From: CAYILR01 sp964364175
GTDB lineage: Bacteria > Bdellovibrionota > UBA1018
Assembly: GCA_964364175.1 (NCBI GenBank)
Contig: CAYILR010000007.1
Coordinates: 1-64,000 of the forward strand
Length of the DNA stretch: 64,000 nucleotides
Reading direction: 5' to 3'
In this document: positions 27,440 through 36,289 of the stretch, one piece after another
Position numbering within the stretch: position 1 is the stretch's first letter
How the letters are laid out: each line of letters opens with the position of its first letter
Notes under the pieces: generated by a model
What the model was told of the DNA's origin: nothing
The model's database searches: none
The model's input: only the letters and a program-made list of their open reading frames with translations
Program-made: the position numbers and the translations under genes

Positions 27440-28594
27440 AAACCGAGTCACCCAAACGTCTTGATCTTTCGGCAAGGTTACACCTGTCGCTCGAACTGCA
27501 CGCCAGAACTCAGGAGTTTGTCCGATGTTCCAAAGTCCTTCTGGCTGATCGATGGAAGTGTCCGTTTTGCAACCGGGTGGCAGTCCTTCCATGGGCGCGT
27601 TCCAGTCCGACCCCATCATCACTGAATCGACCCCTACCTTTGCGGAGATGTATCGGTAGTGCTCCGCAAATGCATCCACTCCCGTGCGACATCCGGATCT
27701 AAACTCCAAGTCCCCATGCACCATGAACGTGCTGGGGATCACACCCACAATCCCCTTTCGTCGTGCCACATAGTCCAGTTGCTCATCTGATATTCCACGC
27801 TCGGCTCCGTGGTACTTACGAACGGTAATGTGAGTGTAAAGCGGCACCTGCCCAGCCGCCTCGATCATGGGACGCATCTGCAGCTGGGACACATCGGATG
27901 CATGCCCCAGATCAATCCATACACGATGTTTAATCAAAGCCTGGAGCATCTCATGACCCTTCTGAGTCAGCCCCTGGTGATTTGTTTTTCTCCCGAGAAG
28001 CTTGGCCTTCACCCCCGGAATCGGGTTGATGAATACACCACTCGCGCCTTTGAGCAGAGCACAGCCACCCCATGTGTCATCAGTAAAGTGAAGAGGTGTA
28101 ACAATTGCGACTCCCTCTTGATCCACAAACTCTTTCAGATCTTCTTCCGTCTCAAGAATCCCAGAGCCACCTTCGACGGAAAAAACGAGAACTCGCTTTC
28201 CCTCTTTGAGCTGTTTTTTTGCTTCAGTTGCGTTCTTAGCGAGCACCCATTGTGGGTTCTTCTTCAACCAATTCTGCGCTTCGCGAATTTGATTTCGTAT
28301 CGAGTCCCGCAACGACTTCCCTGGTGCCAACGGATGCGCATAGAGGGCCGCCACTACCAACTTCTGGCCTGATTTTTCGAGCGACTCTCGGTTGGCCTTC
28401 GATTTGAGCTTGTCCTTCCAATTCTTAGCCCCCAAAGGGCACTCAAAACAGCCAGTATAAAACAGGCCAGGCGACCCATGTTCCATCCATAAATGCGCAT
28501 GCAAATCGACTGACGAAAACGCTTCAGCACACATTCCAAAGACAACAATCCCCAAAAACATCAACTGTTTAAATTTAATTAATCGTTTTTCCAA
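27407..28594 (-). CDS. Membrane dipeptidase-like protein, peptidase M19 family
   Basis: A 395-aa exported M19 (renal dipeptidase-type) zinc hydrolase. After an N-terminal signal peptide it shows DLHAHLW (first zinc ligands), a VEGGSGI segment with the bridging Glu, the family stretch LTQKGHEMLQALIKHRVWIDLGHAS, a His in PLYTHI, and the closing GSDWNAP. These cover the dinuclear metal site of the TIM-barrel amidohydrolase fold. Family enzymes cleave dipeptides, often containing D-residues. Pairing with the convergent CHAP gene would suit cell-wall peptide turnover, but that is inference. Confidence 0.85.
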   Translation of the reverse strand: MEKRLIKFKQLMFLGIVVFGMCAEAFSSVDLHAHLWMEHGSPGLFYTGCFECPLGAKNWKDKLKSKANRESLEKSGQKLVVAALYAHPLAPGKSLRDSIRNQIREAQNWLKKNPQWVLAKNATEAKKQLKEGKRVLVFSVEGGSGILETEEDLKEFVDQEGVAIVTPLHFTDDTWGGCALLKGASGVFINPIPGVKAKLLGRKTNHQGLTQKGHEMLQALIKHRVWIDLGHASDVSQLQMRPMIEAAGQVPLYTHITVRKYHGAERGISDEQLDYVARRKGIVGVIPSTFMVHGDLEFRSGCRTGVDAFAEHYRYISAKVGVDSVMMGSDWNAPMEGLPPGCKTDTSIDQPEGLWNIGQTPEFWRAVRATGVTLPKDQDVWVTRFLEAWARTDPR

Positions 28595-28667
28595 GCTAAT
28601 TTTCCACCCTATTTCTGACTAAATTTGTCTGGTTTTTTTAGCTTTTCTCTCATATAATTAAGGCTTA

Positions 28668-30041
28668 ATGAAGAACGCTGTGTCAAAACAGACATATCTA
28701 CTTGGGTTACTCTTGCTAAGCGAGTCTTGGCAAGCCCAGGCTGCACCATTTTCAGAAGAAGCTCTTTCTCAGGCCCAAATTGGTTTGGGCGAGGTCAGTT
28801 ACTTCGAACGACGGCTGAACTTTCCCCAGTTCACCGCTCATGGCCGAGGTGTACTCCGAAATGATTATGTCGAAGCGGTTGGAGAAGCCGACGGAATGGT
28901 CACGTTGAACCATCGCGAAGATCTTTCTTACTTATTTGTTCAAGAAGCCTATGTGGGAAACTCCTCCAAATTCAGCCACTTTTCCGTGGGCCGAAAAAAA
29001 GTCGAATGGAGCTTACTCGACGAAGCTTGGAAGCTCGGAGTTTGGCAACCTCGACTGAGATGGGATTACTTGCAACCTCAGACAGCCGGTCTGACCGGGT
29101 TATTTTTTGAGCAACAAGCCGGAAACTGGGCGAAGCTGACTTTGTTCGGTAGCCCTGTTTTCATTCCTGAGCAAGGTGCCCCTTTTCAAGTTTCCAATGG
29201 GCAGTTTCATTCGTCCTCGCCGTGGTTCTCACCACCCCTGTCCTCATTAGATCTTTTCGGACGCCAGACCACTGTGGACTATACATTGCACACGCCGAGC
29301 ATACGCCAAATCGTGCAACAACCTTCTTGGGGTGTTTCCGGATTAGTGGGCCAATCCCAAGGACCCTGGGGTCGAGTCAGCTACGCACAAAAACCCGTAA
29401 ATCAAATTATGGTGGATTACGACGGAACCCTGGACCTGTCGGATCTTGAAGCAAAAATAAATATTTATCCAAAAGTTGTTCAACATCATGTGGGCACGAT
29501 TGAAAGCGGCCTGAATCTGGGCCCCGTACGCAGTTGGGTCAGTGGACTGGCCGAAGCTCCTGTAAAACCAACCTATGACTCCAATCGTCCAGAAAGAACT
29601 CAACAAATGCTCGGGACATCCTTTGCTGCAGGACCTGGTGTCGATTGGGACATCGTCGGAACTGGCGCTCAGGCGATTACAGCTCACGCATCTTACATCC
29701 GGCTTTGGGGTGGCGAAGCGAACGATCAGGGACCTTTGAGTCCAAAAAACGGAAGCGTCTTTGAATCTCGATTCCCGTACAGAAACGCGTTCAATTTGGG
29801 CATGACGGTTCCTTTTTACGATTTCACCTCTCGTGGCCAGTTTGTTTACGACACGTCACAAAAAGCTGCAATTGTGTCAGGCGGATTGCAATATCATCCA
29901 GGCACACACTGGGTACTCAGTGCTGGAGCAGATTTGATCGGGGTAGAACCGTTGAGCGGCGCGCCTCAACCCCGAACCAACATGATTCGAAGATTCCAAA
30001 CCAATGACCGTGCTTATGGAGGTGTGAGCTATGTTTTCTAA
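28668..30041 (+). CDS. Outer-membrane beta-barrel protein
   Basis: A 457-aa protein with a signal peptide ending QAQA. The mature part is rich in aromatic and Gly residues in alternating strands and ends in GGVSYVF, the aromatic C-terminal signature recognised by the BAM complex. The spacing suggests a large barrel of perhaps 16-18 strands. The substrate is unknown. Its 3' end overlaps the next lipoprotein gene by 11 bp, so the two products probably act together at the outer membrane. Confidence 0.75.
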   Translation: MKNAVSKQTYLLGLLLLSESWQAQAAPFSEEALSQAQIGLGEVSYFERRLNFPQFTAHGRGVLRNDYVEAVGEADGMVTLNHREDLSYLFVQEAYVGNSSKFSHFSVGRKKVEWSLLDEAWKLGVWQPRLRWDYLQPQTAGLTGLFFEQQAGNWAKLTLFGSPVFIPEQGAPFQVSNGQFHSSSPWFSPPLSSLDLFGRQTTVDYTLHTPSIRQIVQQPSWGVSGLVGQSQGPWGRVSYAQKPVNQIMVDYDGTLDLSDLEAKINIYPKVVQHHVGTIESGLNLGPVRSWVSGLAEAPVKPTYDSNRPERTQQMLGTSFAAGPGVDWDIVGTGAQAITAHASYIRLWGGEANDQGPLSPKNGSVFESRFPYRNAFNLGMTVPFYDFTSRGQFVYDTSQKAAIVSGGLQYHPGTHWVLSAGADLIGVEPLSGAPQPRTNMIRRFQTNDRAYGGVSYVF

Positions 30042-32349
30042 ACACACTTTCTTAAAACAAGCCCTGATTTTCTCCCTGAGTTTTGTCATGACTGCATGTG
30101 CCCTGAGATTTACGGGCGAACCGGATGCTGCCGACAAGGCTGCTCAAAAACCCCAGCTCGACCTTGGCGAAAAAGCAACGCAATGCCTGAGCGGCTATCC
30201 CGAAAAAATTTCTGCCTTTCTCAACGGCCGCCTTTCGGAAGCGGATACCAATGCCTTTTGGGATTGCGCGACCCAGTCTCTCAATCTTTTCACCTCTAAA
30301 ACCAAGAGCGCTGCTGGTGATGACTCCTATTCTCCCACCGAATTGCAGCACTTCGTGGAGAAATACTTCCTCGGCCCTAACGAAAAAATCCCAAATGGAC
30401 TCGTCAACGAAGCCATGGTCCTGAAGAAAGTTTTTGTCGGAGGCTCAAACACCCGCATTAGCAAAGACGAAATCAAGAAAACCCTGGATTGGATTCAGAC
30501 TTTCAAGCGTGAATCGCTCCGAATCCGTCCCTATTTGCCCTTCTCGATGGATGCTGCTGTCAACCTCACCGACTCTCAACGAGAACAGTTGAAAAATGGA
30601 ATGCTGGCCGTCGCTGGAGCAGTGGGAGATGCCCTTTCTAAAACAGTGGAACCTTATTCTTTCACCAGTCTCTCGGGATTGCTCAATGAATTCTCAGCAC
30701 TGTACGGCGGTGATTCACCCAGTGGAAGCAAGCTCCAAGACATCCGCAGACAGCTGCCCACCATTGCACTTGCGAAAGCTCTTTTTGTTTCTCCAGGCCG
30801 GGAAATATTGAAGCCATCCGATTGGAAAATCGTTCTCGAAAGAGGCGTCAACAGCATTTTCTTCTATGCCGACTCTCAGAAAAACTGGAGTTACTTCAGC
30901 GAATCTCCAGAGTTGCTGGATAATGCTCAAAAATTTTCTAACCAAGCTTTCCACTGGTTGCAAATCGCAATCGCCAACCAACCCAACAATCAAATTGATT
31001 TCTCCATTTTCAGAGAGCTATTGGAACTGGCTGGCGAATCCCGGATTCAGAACTTCTTGGGCAGACCTCTCAAACTCGATACCGCGCAAAAAACTCTCGA
31101 AACTGTCATCGTGAAACTTTTGGGCGGGGCTGTCGCAAAAACTGCATTCCCGGATGCAGCCACAGCCTCTGGCCTCACTCGCCCGGTCCTGGACTATCTC
31201 CAGTCCGAAGCCAATCAGTTGATTTCGATTCAAAAATCACTCTCTAAATTCCAAAATCTGCGTGCCGGGGTTTCACTGATGTCTGATATTCCTGCCTCTT
31301 CCCTGGAAAAAGAAATTTCACAGATCATCAGTCAACGCCCGGTCTTGTTTTCCACCAACTCCTACGAAATCACCTACTCGCCCGAATCGACGTTTGGCGA
31401 GCACAACATGCAGGACTTGATCCAGATCAACTGGATGAGAACCGTGACACGGCTGATTTTTCGAGGATACTCTCGCGATTCGGCACGAGCCTCCTTGCTG
31501 CAAGGAATTACTGCTGACGAACTGCATGAACTGTATCTCGATTTCTGGCCCATGGGCACAGAGCTGCGATTCCTCGATCCGAGAACCAAGAGCGCAGCCC
31601 GAAAGCGATTCCTCGAGACCAATCTTTTTGCATTCAAAGCGGACGGAAACGATGTCCTGGATTTTGGTGAAATGATGGACCTGCTCAGCTACCTGTATTC
31701 CAGCAAAAGCTTCTCGGCTCGAATCTACAACAAGCTCCGCCCCATTTGCGAGGATCCGACGCTGGGCAACGACGTGCTTTATGGGATGCCACTCATGACG
31801 CCAAAGTGCTTCCGATCTGTTTTCCCAAAACTGATCATCCTTCTGACTGAAAAAAACATGCCTGCCTTTTCGCGATACTTTGCGACTCTGAACGAAGAGC
31901 AACAGGCCGAAGCGACACAATATCTGGAGATGGCCGGAAGATTCGATGGTTTGACTCAAGATCCCGTCGAAGCAGGAGATATGGATGGGGTTGCAGTTGT
32001 TCTGCACTATATCGAAACTTTCTTTGCACGGTTTGATACAAACTATTCGGGAACCATCAACCCAGACAAAGCCCTACCCGCATTTGCAGTCTTCAAGCCC
32101 GAATTCAAAAAACTGGTGACGCAACAAATTCAGTCCGAGCCAAGCGACTGGCAACTTGAAGCGATCTTTACTTATCTCCTGAAATACGGCGAAACCCCCT
32201 CGAGAAGCGGACTGCTCTGGTGGCAAGCCCGACGCTCTTCGGGTGTCGGTGGGTTCGAGGCGGATCGCCTGAGAATCCTGCAGATCCTGGCATCGCTGAC
32301 CCGCCAGCAGCCGGCTGCGCTGCAAAAAACCGCTGCAGCAGTTAAATAA
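30031..32349 (+). CDS. Large lipoprotein with degenerate EF-hand-like loops
   Basis: A 772-aa lipoprotein: hydrophobic core (ALIFSLSFVM) and lipobox MTAC, Cys ~22. GGAGGTG precedes the ATG inside the upstream gene, and the genes overlap by 11 bp. The body is largely helical with no recognised domain. Two loops resemble calcium-binding EF-hands: KADGNDVLDFGE (~536-547) and DTNYSGTINPDK (~669-680). The first lacks the leading Asp and the second lacks the final Glu, so calcium binding is uncertain. Coupling to the beta-barrel gene suggests a shared envelope function. Confidence 0.7.
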   Translation: MFSKHTFLKQALIFSLSFVMTACALRFTGEPDAADKAAQKPQLDLGEKATQCLSGYPEKISAFLNGRLSEADTNAFWDCATQSLNLFTSKTKSAAGDDSYSPTELQHFVEKYFLGPNEKIPNGLVNEAMVLKKVFVGGSNTRISKDEIKKTLDWIQTFKRESLRIRPYLPFSMDAAVNLTDSQREQLKNGMLAVAGAVGDALSKTVEPYSFTSLSGLLNEFSALYGGDSPSGSKLQDIRRQLPTIALAKALFVSPGREILKPSDWKIVLERGVNSIFFYADSQKNWSYFSESPELLDNAQKFSNQAFHWLQIAIANQPNNQIDFSIFRELLELAGESRIQNFLGRPLKLDTAQKTLETVIVKLLGGAVAKTAFPDAATASGLTRPVLDYLQSEANQLISIQKSLSKFQNLRAGVSLMSDIPASSLEKEISQIISQRPVLFSTNSYEITYSPESTFGEHNMQDLIQINWMRTVTRLIFRGYSRDSARASLLQGITADELHELYLDFWPMGTELRFLDPRTKSAARKRFLETNLFAFKADGNDVLDFGEMMDLLSYLYSSKSFSARIYNKLRPICEDPTLGNDVLYGMPLMTPKCFRSVFPKLIILLTEKNMPAFSRYFATLNEEQQAEATQYLEMAGRFDGLTQDPVEAGDMDGVAVVLHYIETFFARFDTNYSGTINPDKALPAFAVFKPEFKKLVTQQIQSEPSDWQLEAIFTYLLKYGETPSRSGLLWWQARRSSGVGGFEADRLRILQILASLTRQQPAALQKTAAAVK

Positions 32350-32375
32350 GCCGTAATGAAAAAAAGGCTCTTATC

Positions 32376-34238
32376 TTATGAGTCGATGAAAGCTTTCAGC
32401 AATTTCGCGCGCGAAGGATGTCGCAGTTTGCGAAGTGCTTTGGCTTCGATCTGACGAATCCGTTCGCGAGTGACGTAAAAATCCTGCCCCACTTCTTCGA
32501 GGGTGTGATCGGATTTTTCGCCAATCCCGAACCGCATGCGCAGGACTTTTTCCTCTCGCGGAGTCAAAGTCGAAAGCACTTTTCGGGTTTGTTCGGACAA
32601 GTTGATGTTGATCACGGCCTCGGCTGGATTGATGATCTTCTTGTCTTCGATGAAATCTCCCAAATACGAATCTTCCTCTTCACCGATGGGGGTTTCGAGA
32701 GAGATGGGTTCTTTGGCGATCTTGAGGACTTTGCGAACTTTATCGACCGGCAATTCCATTTTGAGTGCGATTTCTTCTGGGGTCGGTTCACGGCCCAGCT
32801 GTTGGATCAACAAACGTGAGGTTCTGATCAGTTTATTGATCGTCTCAATCATGTGCACAGGAATACGGATGGTGCGGGCTTGGTCAGCGATTGCCCGGGT
32901 AATGGCCTGACGAATCCACCAAGTGGCGTAGGTCGAGAACTTGTATCCTCGACGATATTCGAACTTATCGACGGCTTTCATGAGACCGATATTGCCTTCT
33001 TGGATCAAATCCAAGAACTGAAGGCCGCGATTGGTGTATTTCTTCGCGATCGAGACCACAAGTCGGAGGTTGGCTTCAACGAGTTCACTCTTCGCTTGGT
33101 CAGCTTTACGTTCGCCGATGGTCAACGAATCGTGAATTCTGCGCAGCTCTTCTACCGAGATACTTGCTTCTTCTTCTAGACGAAGCAGTTTGCGACCCGT
33201 CTCTTCTTCTTGCTCAACAAGTTGAGCGAGTTTCACTGCAGTCACATCATATTTTCTGGCAAGTCCTACGTGTGTTTCAGGCGCTTTTCTGAACTCTTTG
33301 ATGATCTCTTTGAGTTCTTTGACGTCCTTGATCACCAAGTAGTCCATGGTCTTTTTGCGCTCGTCTAATAGATCTTTGCCTCTTCCCCAATAACCTTTGA
33401 TTTTTGCAGCAACGGCATTGATCGTTTTACGATTGAAAGCGACGTTTGAGAAAGCAGCTTCAACGTGCTTCTCGCGTTTTTTAATCTCGACCATGATTTT
33501 GTCACGTTCGCCAGCAGGAGTCTTGGACGCTTCGGCACCAAAAATTTTGGTTTCAACTTTTTCCTGGTAACTCACGAGAGCCGCTACTTTTGAAATTGCA
33601 TTCAAAATTCGCTCGAGGAAAACCTTCTCGTCATCCACAGAAACTTCTTCGTCCACTCCGCGGATCACGTCTTTGACTTTGGTTTTTCCGGTTTTCAGAC
33701 GCTCGCCCAATTCAAGAATCGAGAGAGTTCCCAATCGAGAAACCAGAAGCGCGCGCAGGATTTCGATTTCGCCTTGCTCGATGCGTTTTGCGATTTCTAC
33801 TTCGCCTTCGCGAGTGAGAAGCGAAACGCTTCCCATTTTTTTCAAATAAAGTTTTACAGGATCTGCACCGCGAGCGTAGTCGGCTTCAACTTTTGCGGGA
33901 GCGCCTTCTTCTTCAGCATCCGGAGATCCAAAACCGAGACGTGCATCGCCCGAAGCTTCATCATCAGATGATGCGGCTTCTTTGATTTTTTTGGTGGATT
34001 CGAGAACTTCGATTTCGTTATCGCTTAAGAGGTGCATGACCTCATCGATGGCTTCAGCCAAAACAATATCAGCAGGAAGAAGTTCGTTCACTTCCTCGTA
34101 AGTCAAAAAGCCGCGCTGAACGCCCATGTCCAGTAGCTTTTTTATATCTTTGTTGTTGCTGAGATCTGATTTTTCAGTCGTGGTTTCTTTAGTCGTAACT
34201 TTGCCCGTCATGGTTTCCTTATCGTTCGGCTTCGTCAT
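32376..34238 (-). CDS. rpoD: RNA polymerase primary sigma factor RpoD
   Basis: The housekeeping sigma-70 factor, 620 aa. Region 1.1 is recognisable at ~27-80 (KKLLDMGVQRGFLTYEEVNELLP). Region 1.2 begins at DPVKLYLKKMGSVSLLTREGE. Region 2 is near-canonical (NLRLVVSIAKKYTNRGLQFLDLIQEGN; KFSTYATWWIRQAITRA), and region 4 ends the protein (LTPREEKVLRMRFGIG; YVTRERIRQIEAKALRKLRH). AAGGA precedes the ATG. It overlaps dnaG by 20 bp, as in a classical macromolecular-synthesis operon, with dnaG upstream. Confidence 0.97.
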   Translation of the reverse strand: MTKPNDKETMTGKVTTKETTTEKSDLSNNKDIKKLLDMGVQRGFLTYEEVNELLPADIVLAEAIDEVMHLLSDNEIEVLESTKKIKEAASSDDEASGDARLGFGSPDAEEEGAPAKVEADYARGADPVKLYLKKMGSVSLLTREGEVEIAKRIEQGEIEILRALLVSRLGTLSILELGERLKTGKTKVKDVIRGVDEEVSVDDEKVFLERILNAISKVAALVSYQEKVETKIFGAEASKTPAGERDKIMVEIKKREKHVEAAFSNVAFNRKTINAVAAKIKGYWGRGKDLLDERKKTMDYLVIKDVKELKEIIKEFRKAPETHVGLARKYDVTAVKLAQLVEQEEETGRKLLRLEEEASISVEELRRIHDSLTIGERKADQAKSELVEANLRLVVSIAKKYTNRGLQFLDLIQEGNIGLMKAVDKFEYRRGYKFSTYATWWIRQAITRAIADQARTIRIPVHMIETINKLIRTSRLLIQQLGREPTPEEIALKMELPVDKVRKVLKIAKEPISLETPIGEEEDSYLGDFIEDKKIINPAEAVININLSEQTRKVLSTLTPREEKVLRMRFGIGEKSDHTLEEVGQDFYVTRERIRQIEAKALRKLRHPSRAKLLKAFIDS

Positions 34239-36231
34239 AGAAGGACTTAAATTCGTCTATTTTGCGCTGAACGTCAAGATACTCTTGAAGCAATTTCTCT
34301 TGTAAATTTGAATCCTTCCCTGATTCAACGCGGTTCAGCTCCTGCTTTATTTCATGCGAAAATCGTGCCCAAATTCGTGCGATTCGCCATTCGAGTGCTT
34401 TTTTCCACTCAGATTTGCGATTTTCTGAGAATTCGGTCATCAATGCGCGATTTAGAACGGCTTTAAGTTCCGGATCTTGAATTTTTTCTAGATGCTCGCG
34501 GGTGTTCGCCTGCCATTCGGCCCAAGCTTCGGTGGGGAGAAATATTTCTTTGATCCAGGTGCGAGCGGCGTCCCAGGTCCAGAGTTCGTCTAGGGTTTTG
34601 CCTCGGGGGAGTTGGTTTTGGGCTTTTCGAAGGATTTCGGCTAGGTCGGGGTTGCTGACTATGGCTCCTAGTAAAAGTTGCTCGGATGGTGTCGTTCTGA
34701 CCTTAGCAACGACGTTCGTGCGTGGCGGGGGGCCCCCGAAGGAAGTAGGCATGCGAGTGTCCGCGCGCCAGGATGGCGACAGCCCGGAGGGCGCGCGCGA
34801 GGGCAGGATGCCCGTACCTCGCATGCCTACTTCCGTAGGGGTCCCGTCACGCACGAACGCTTGCTGATGATAACCACCGACTGCTTGAGAAACGATTTGT
34901 GAGCTGATTTCAAACTGCTTGGCCAAAGTTTCGATGCGTAGGCTTTTTCCTACTGGGTCTGTGTATTTTGAGAGCCATGTGGCGATTTTTTTTAGGGCTT
35001 GCGATTTGAGTTCGGCGTTGCCTTTGGCGGCTTGGGCTTCTTGTTGGATTCGGTAGTCGAGGATGGGTTGGGCTTGGTCTAGCCAGGTTTGCATTTGGGC
35101 TACGCCTTCGGGTTTGAGTTGGCCAGTTTTGGCATCGATGAGGATTTGGTCGGGGTCCATTCCTTCGGGTAGTGTAACTCCGTAGAATACTACGCCGTTT
35201 TCTAGGCCGGTTTCCATGGTGCGTTCGGTGGCTGCGATTCCGGCGGCGTCTCCGTCGAAGATCACTATGATTTTTTGTCCTAGCCTGCGAAGCATTGCTA
35301 GGAGTTCTGGGCCCACTGCGGTTCCGCATGGGGAGACGGTTTGTCGGAATCCTGCGGCGTGCATTGCTACTACGTCGAAGTATCCTTCGACGAGGATAAC
35401 TTGATCCGATTCGCGGATGTCTTTTTGGGCTTGGTACAATCCGAAGGCTAGTTTGGATTTTTTGAATAAAATCGATTCGGGAGAATTGAGGTACTTCGGT
35501 GCTCCTGCGGCGTTTTCTTCTTGCGGGAGAATTCTTCCGCCGAATCCTGCGACTCTTCCTCTCATGTCTAATATTGGAAACATTGCGCGGCCTCGGAAAA
35601 GATCGATGGGGCCTAATCCTTTCGGCGAAGGCCGAATCAGTCCGAGTTCTTGTGCCAACTCAAGAGGGGCTTTTTTCTCGGCAAGTTCACGCGCCAGTGC
35701 GTCCCACCCGCTGGGAGCATAGCCGGTGTAGAAGCCTCGTTGCATTTCATCGCTCACGCCTCGATCCACAAAATACTGAAGCACTGACGGAGTGGATTTC
35801 ATCTGGCGATGATAGAACGCGGAGGCAAATCGATTCAGGCGATAGGCGGTGGCGATTTTTTCTTGCTCTGCTGCGCGCTTGGCCGCGAGTTCGGGAGCCA
35901 AATCAGATCCACTGATCGCATGCCATTCCTTCGGGAGCGCCACTCGCGCCCGTTCCGCAAGCAACTCCACGGCCTCGGGAAAACTCACCCCATCCAACTC
36001 CATCACAAACGCAAAATGATCGCCGTGCCGCTGGCATCCAAAGCAATGATAGAACTGCTTCGTCTCGTTGACGTGAAACGAGGGCGTACGCTCGGAGTGA
36101 AACGGGCAGAGGCCTTTGAAAGTATGGCCAGTTTTTCGCAAGGTGACGCTCTCGCCGACCAGCTCGACGATATTCAATGTATCTCTGATTTTTTTCAAAA
36201 TCTCGGGTGGGATTTTTTTTGAACTGACCAC
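34219..36231 (-). CDS. dnaG: DNA primase DnaG with an in-frame palindromic element
   Basis: Makes RNA primers for replication. The 670-aa protein has the CHC2 zinc finger (LCPFHSERTPSF ... HCFGCQRHGDHF, ~40-72), the RNA-polymerase domain with TOPRIM motifs (ILVEGYFDVVAMHAAG, IVIFDGDAAG), and a C-terminal helicase-binding domain. Between SQAVGG and TPSEQLLLG lie about 50 residues (~459-506) rich in Gly, Pro, Arg, Ser and Thr. They are encoded by a 145-bp palindromic element (34714-34858) and do not look primase-like. The insertion falls in the flexible linker before the helicase-binding domain, which explains how it could be tolerated. The start is GTG 36231. Upstream yqeY and rpsU are cut off by an inserted block. 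Confidence 0.93.
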   Translation of the reverse strand: MVSSKKIPPEILKKIRDTLNIVELVGESVTLRKTGHTFKGLCPFHSERTPSFHVNETKQFYHCFGCQRHGDHFAFVMELDGVSFPEAVELLAERARVALPKEWHAISGSDLAPELAAKRAAEQEKIATAYRLNRFASAFYHRQMKSTPSVLQYFVDRGVSDEMQRGFYTGYAPSGWDALARELAEKKAPLELAQELGLIRPSPKGLGPIDLFRGRAMFPILDMRGRVAGFGGRILPQEENAAGAPKYLNSPESILFKKSKLAFGLYQAQKDIRESDQVILVEGYFDVVAMHAAGFRQTVSPCGTAVGPELLAMLRRLGQKIIVIFDGDAAGIAATERTMETGLENGVVFYGVTLPEGMDPDQILIDAKTGQLKPEGVAQMQTWLDQAQPILDYRIQQEAQAAKGNAELKSQALKKIATWLSKYTDPVGKSLRIETLAKQFEISSQIVSQAVGGYHQQAFVRDGTPTEVGMRGTGILPSRAPSGLSPSWRADTRMPTSFGGPPPRTNVVAKVRTTPSEQLLLGAIVSNPDLAEILRKAQNQLPRGKTLDELWTWDAARTWIKEIFLPTEAWAEWQANTREHLEKIQDPELKAVLNRALMTEFSENRKSEWKKALEWRIARIWARFSHEIKQELNRVESGKDSNLQEKLLQEYLDVQRKIDEFKSFYDEAER
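34714..34858. repeat. Palindromic element E3, in frame within dnaG
   Basis: Outer arms 34714-34757 and 34818-34858 pair over about 40 bp with a few mismatches; the outermost GTTCGTGCGTG and the inner GGAAGTAGGCATGCGAG match perfectly. The G+C-rich core at 34763-34798 matches the reverse complement of the core of element E1 (GCGCCAGGATGGCG...AGCCCG.AGGGCGCG). The reading frame of dnaG passes through without a stop. Confidence 0.85.
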
Positions 36232-36289
36232 TGCTGAGAATACCCCTCTTGAGTCACTTGTATAAAGAACCCGAGGGACTTGTCAGTAC

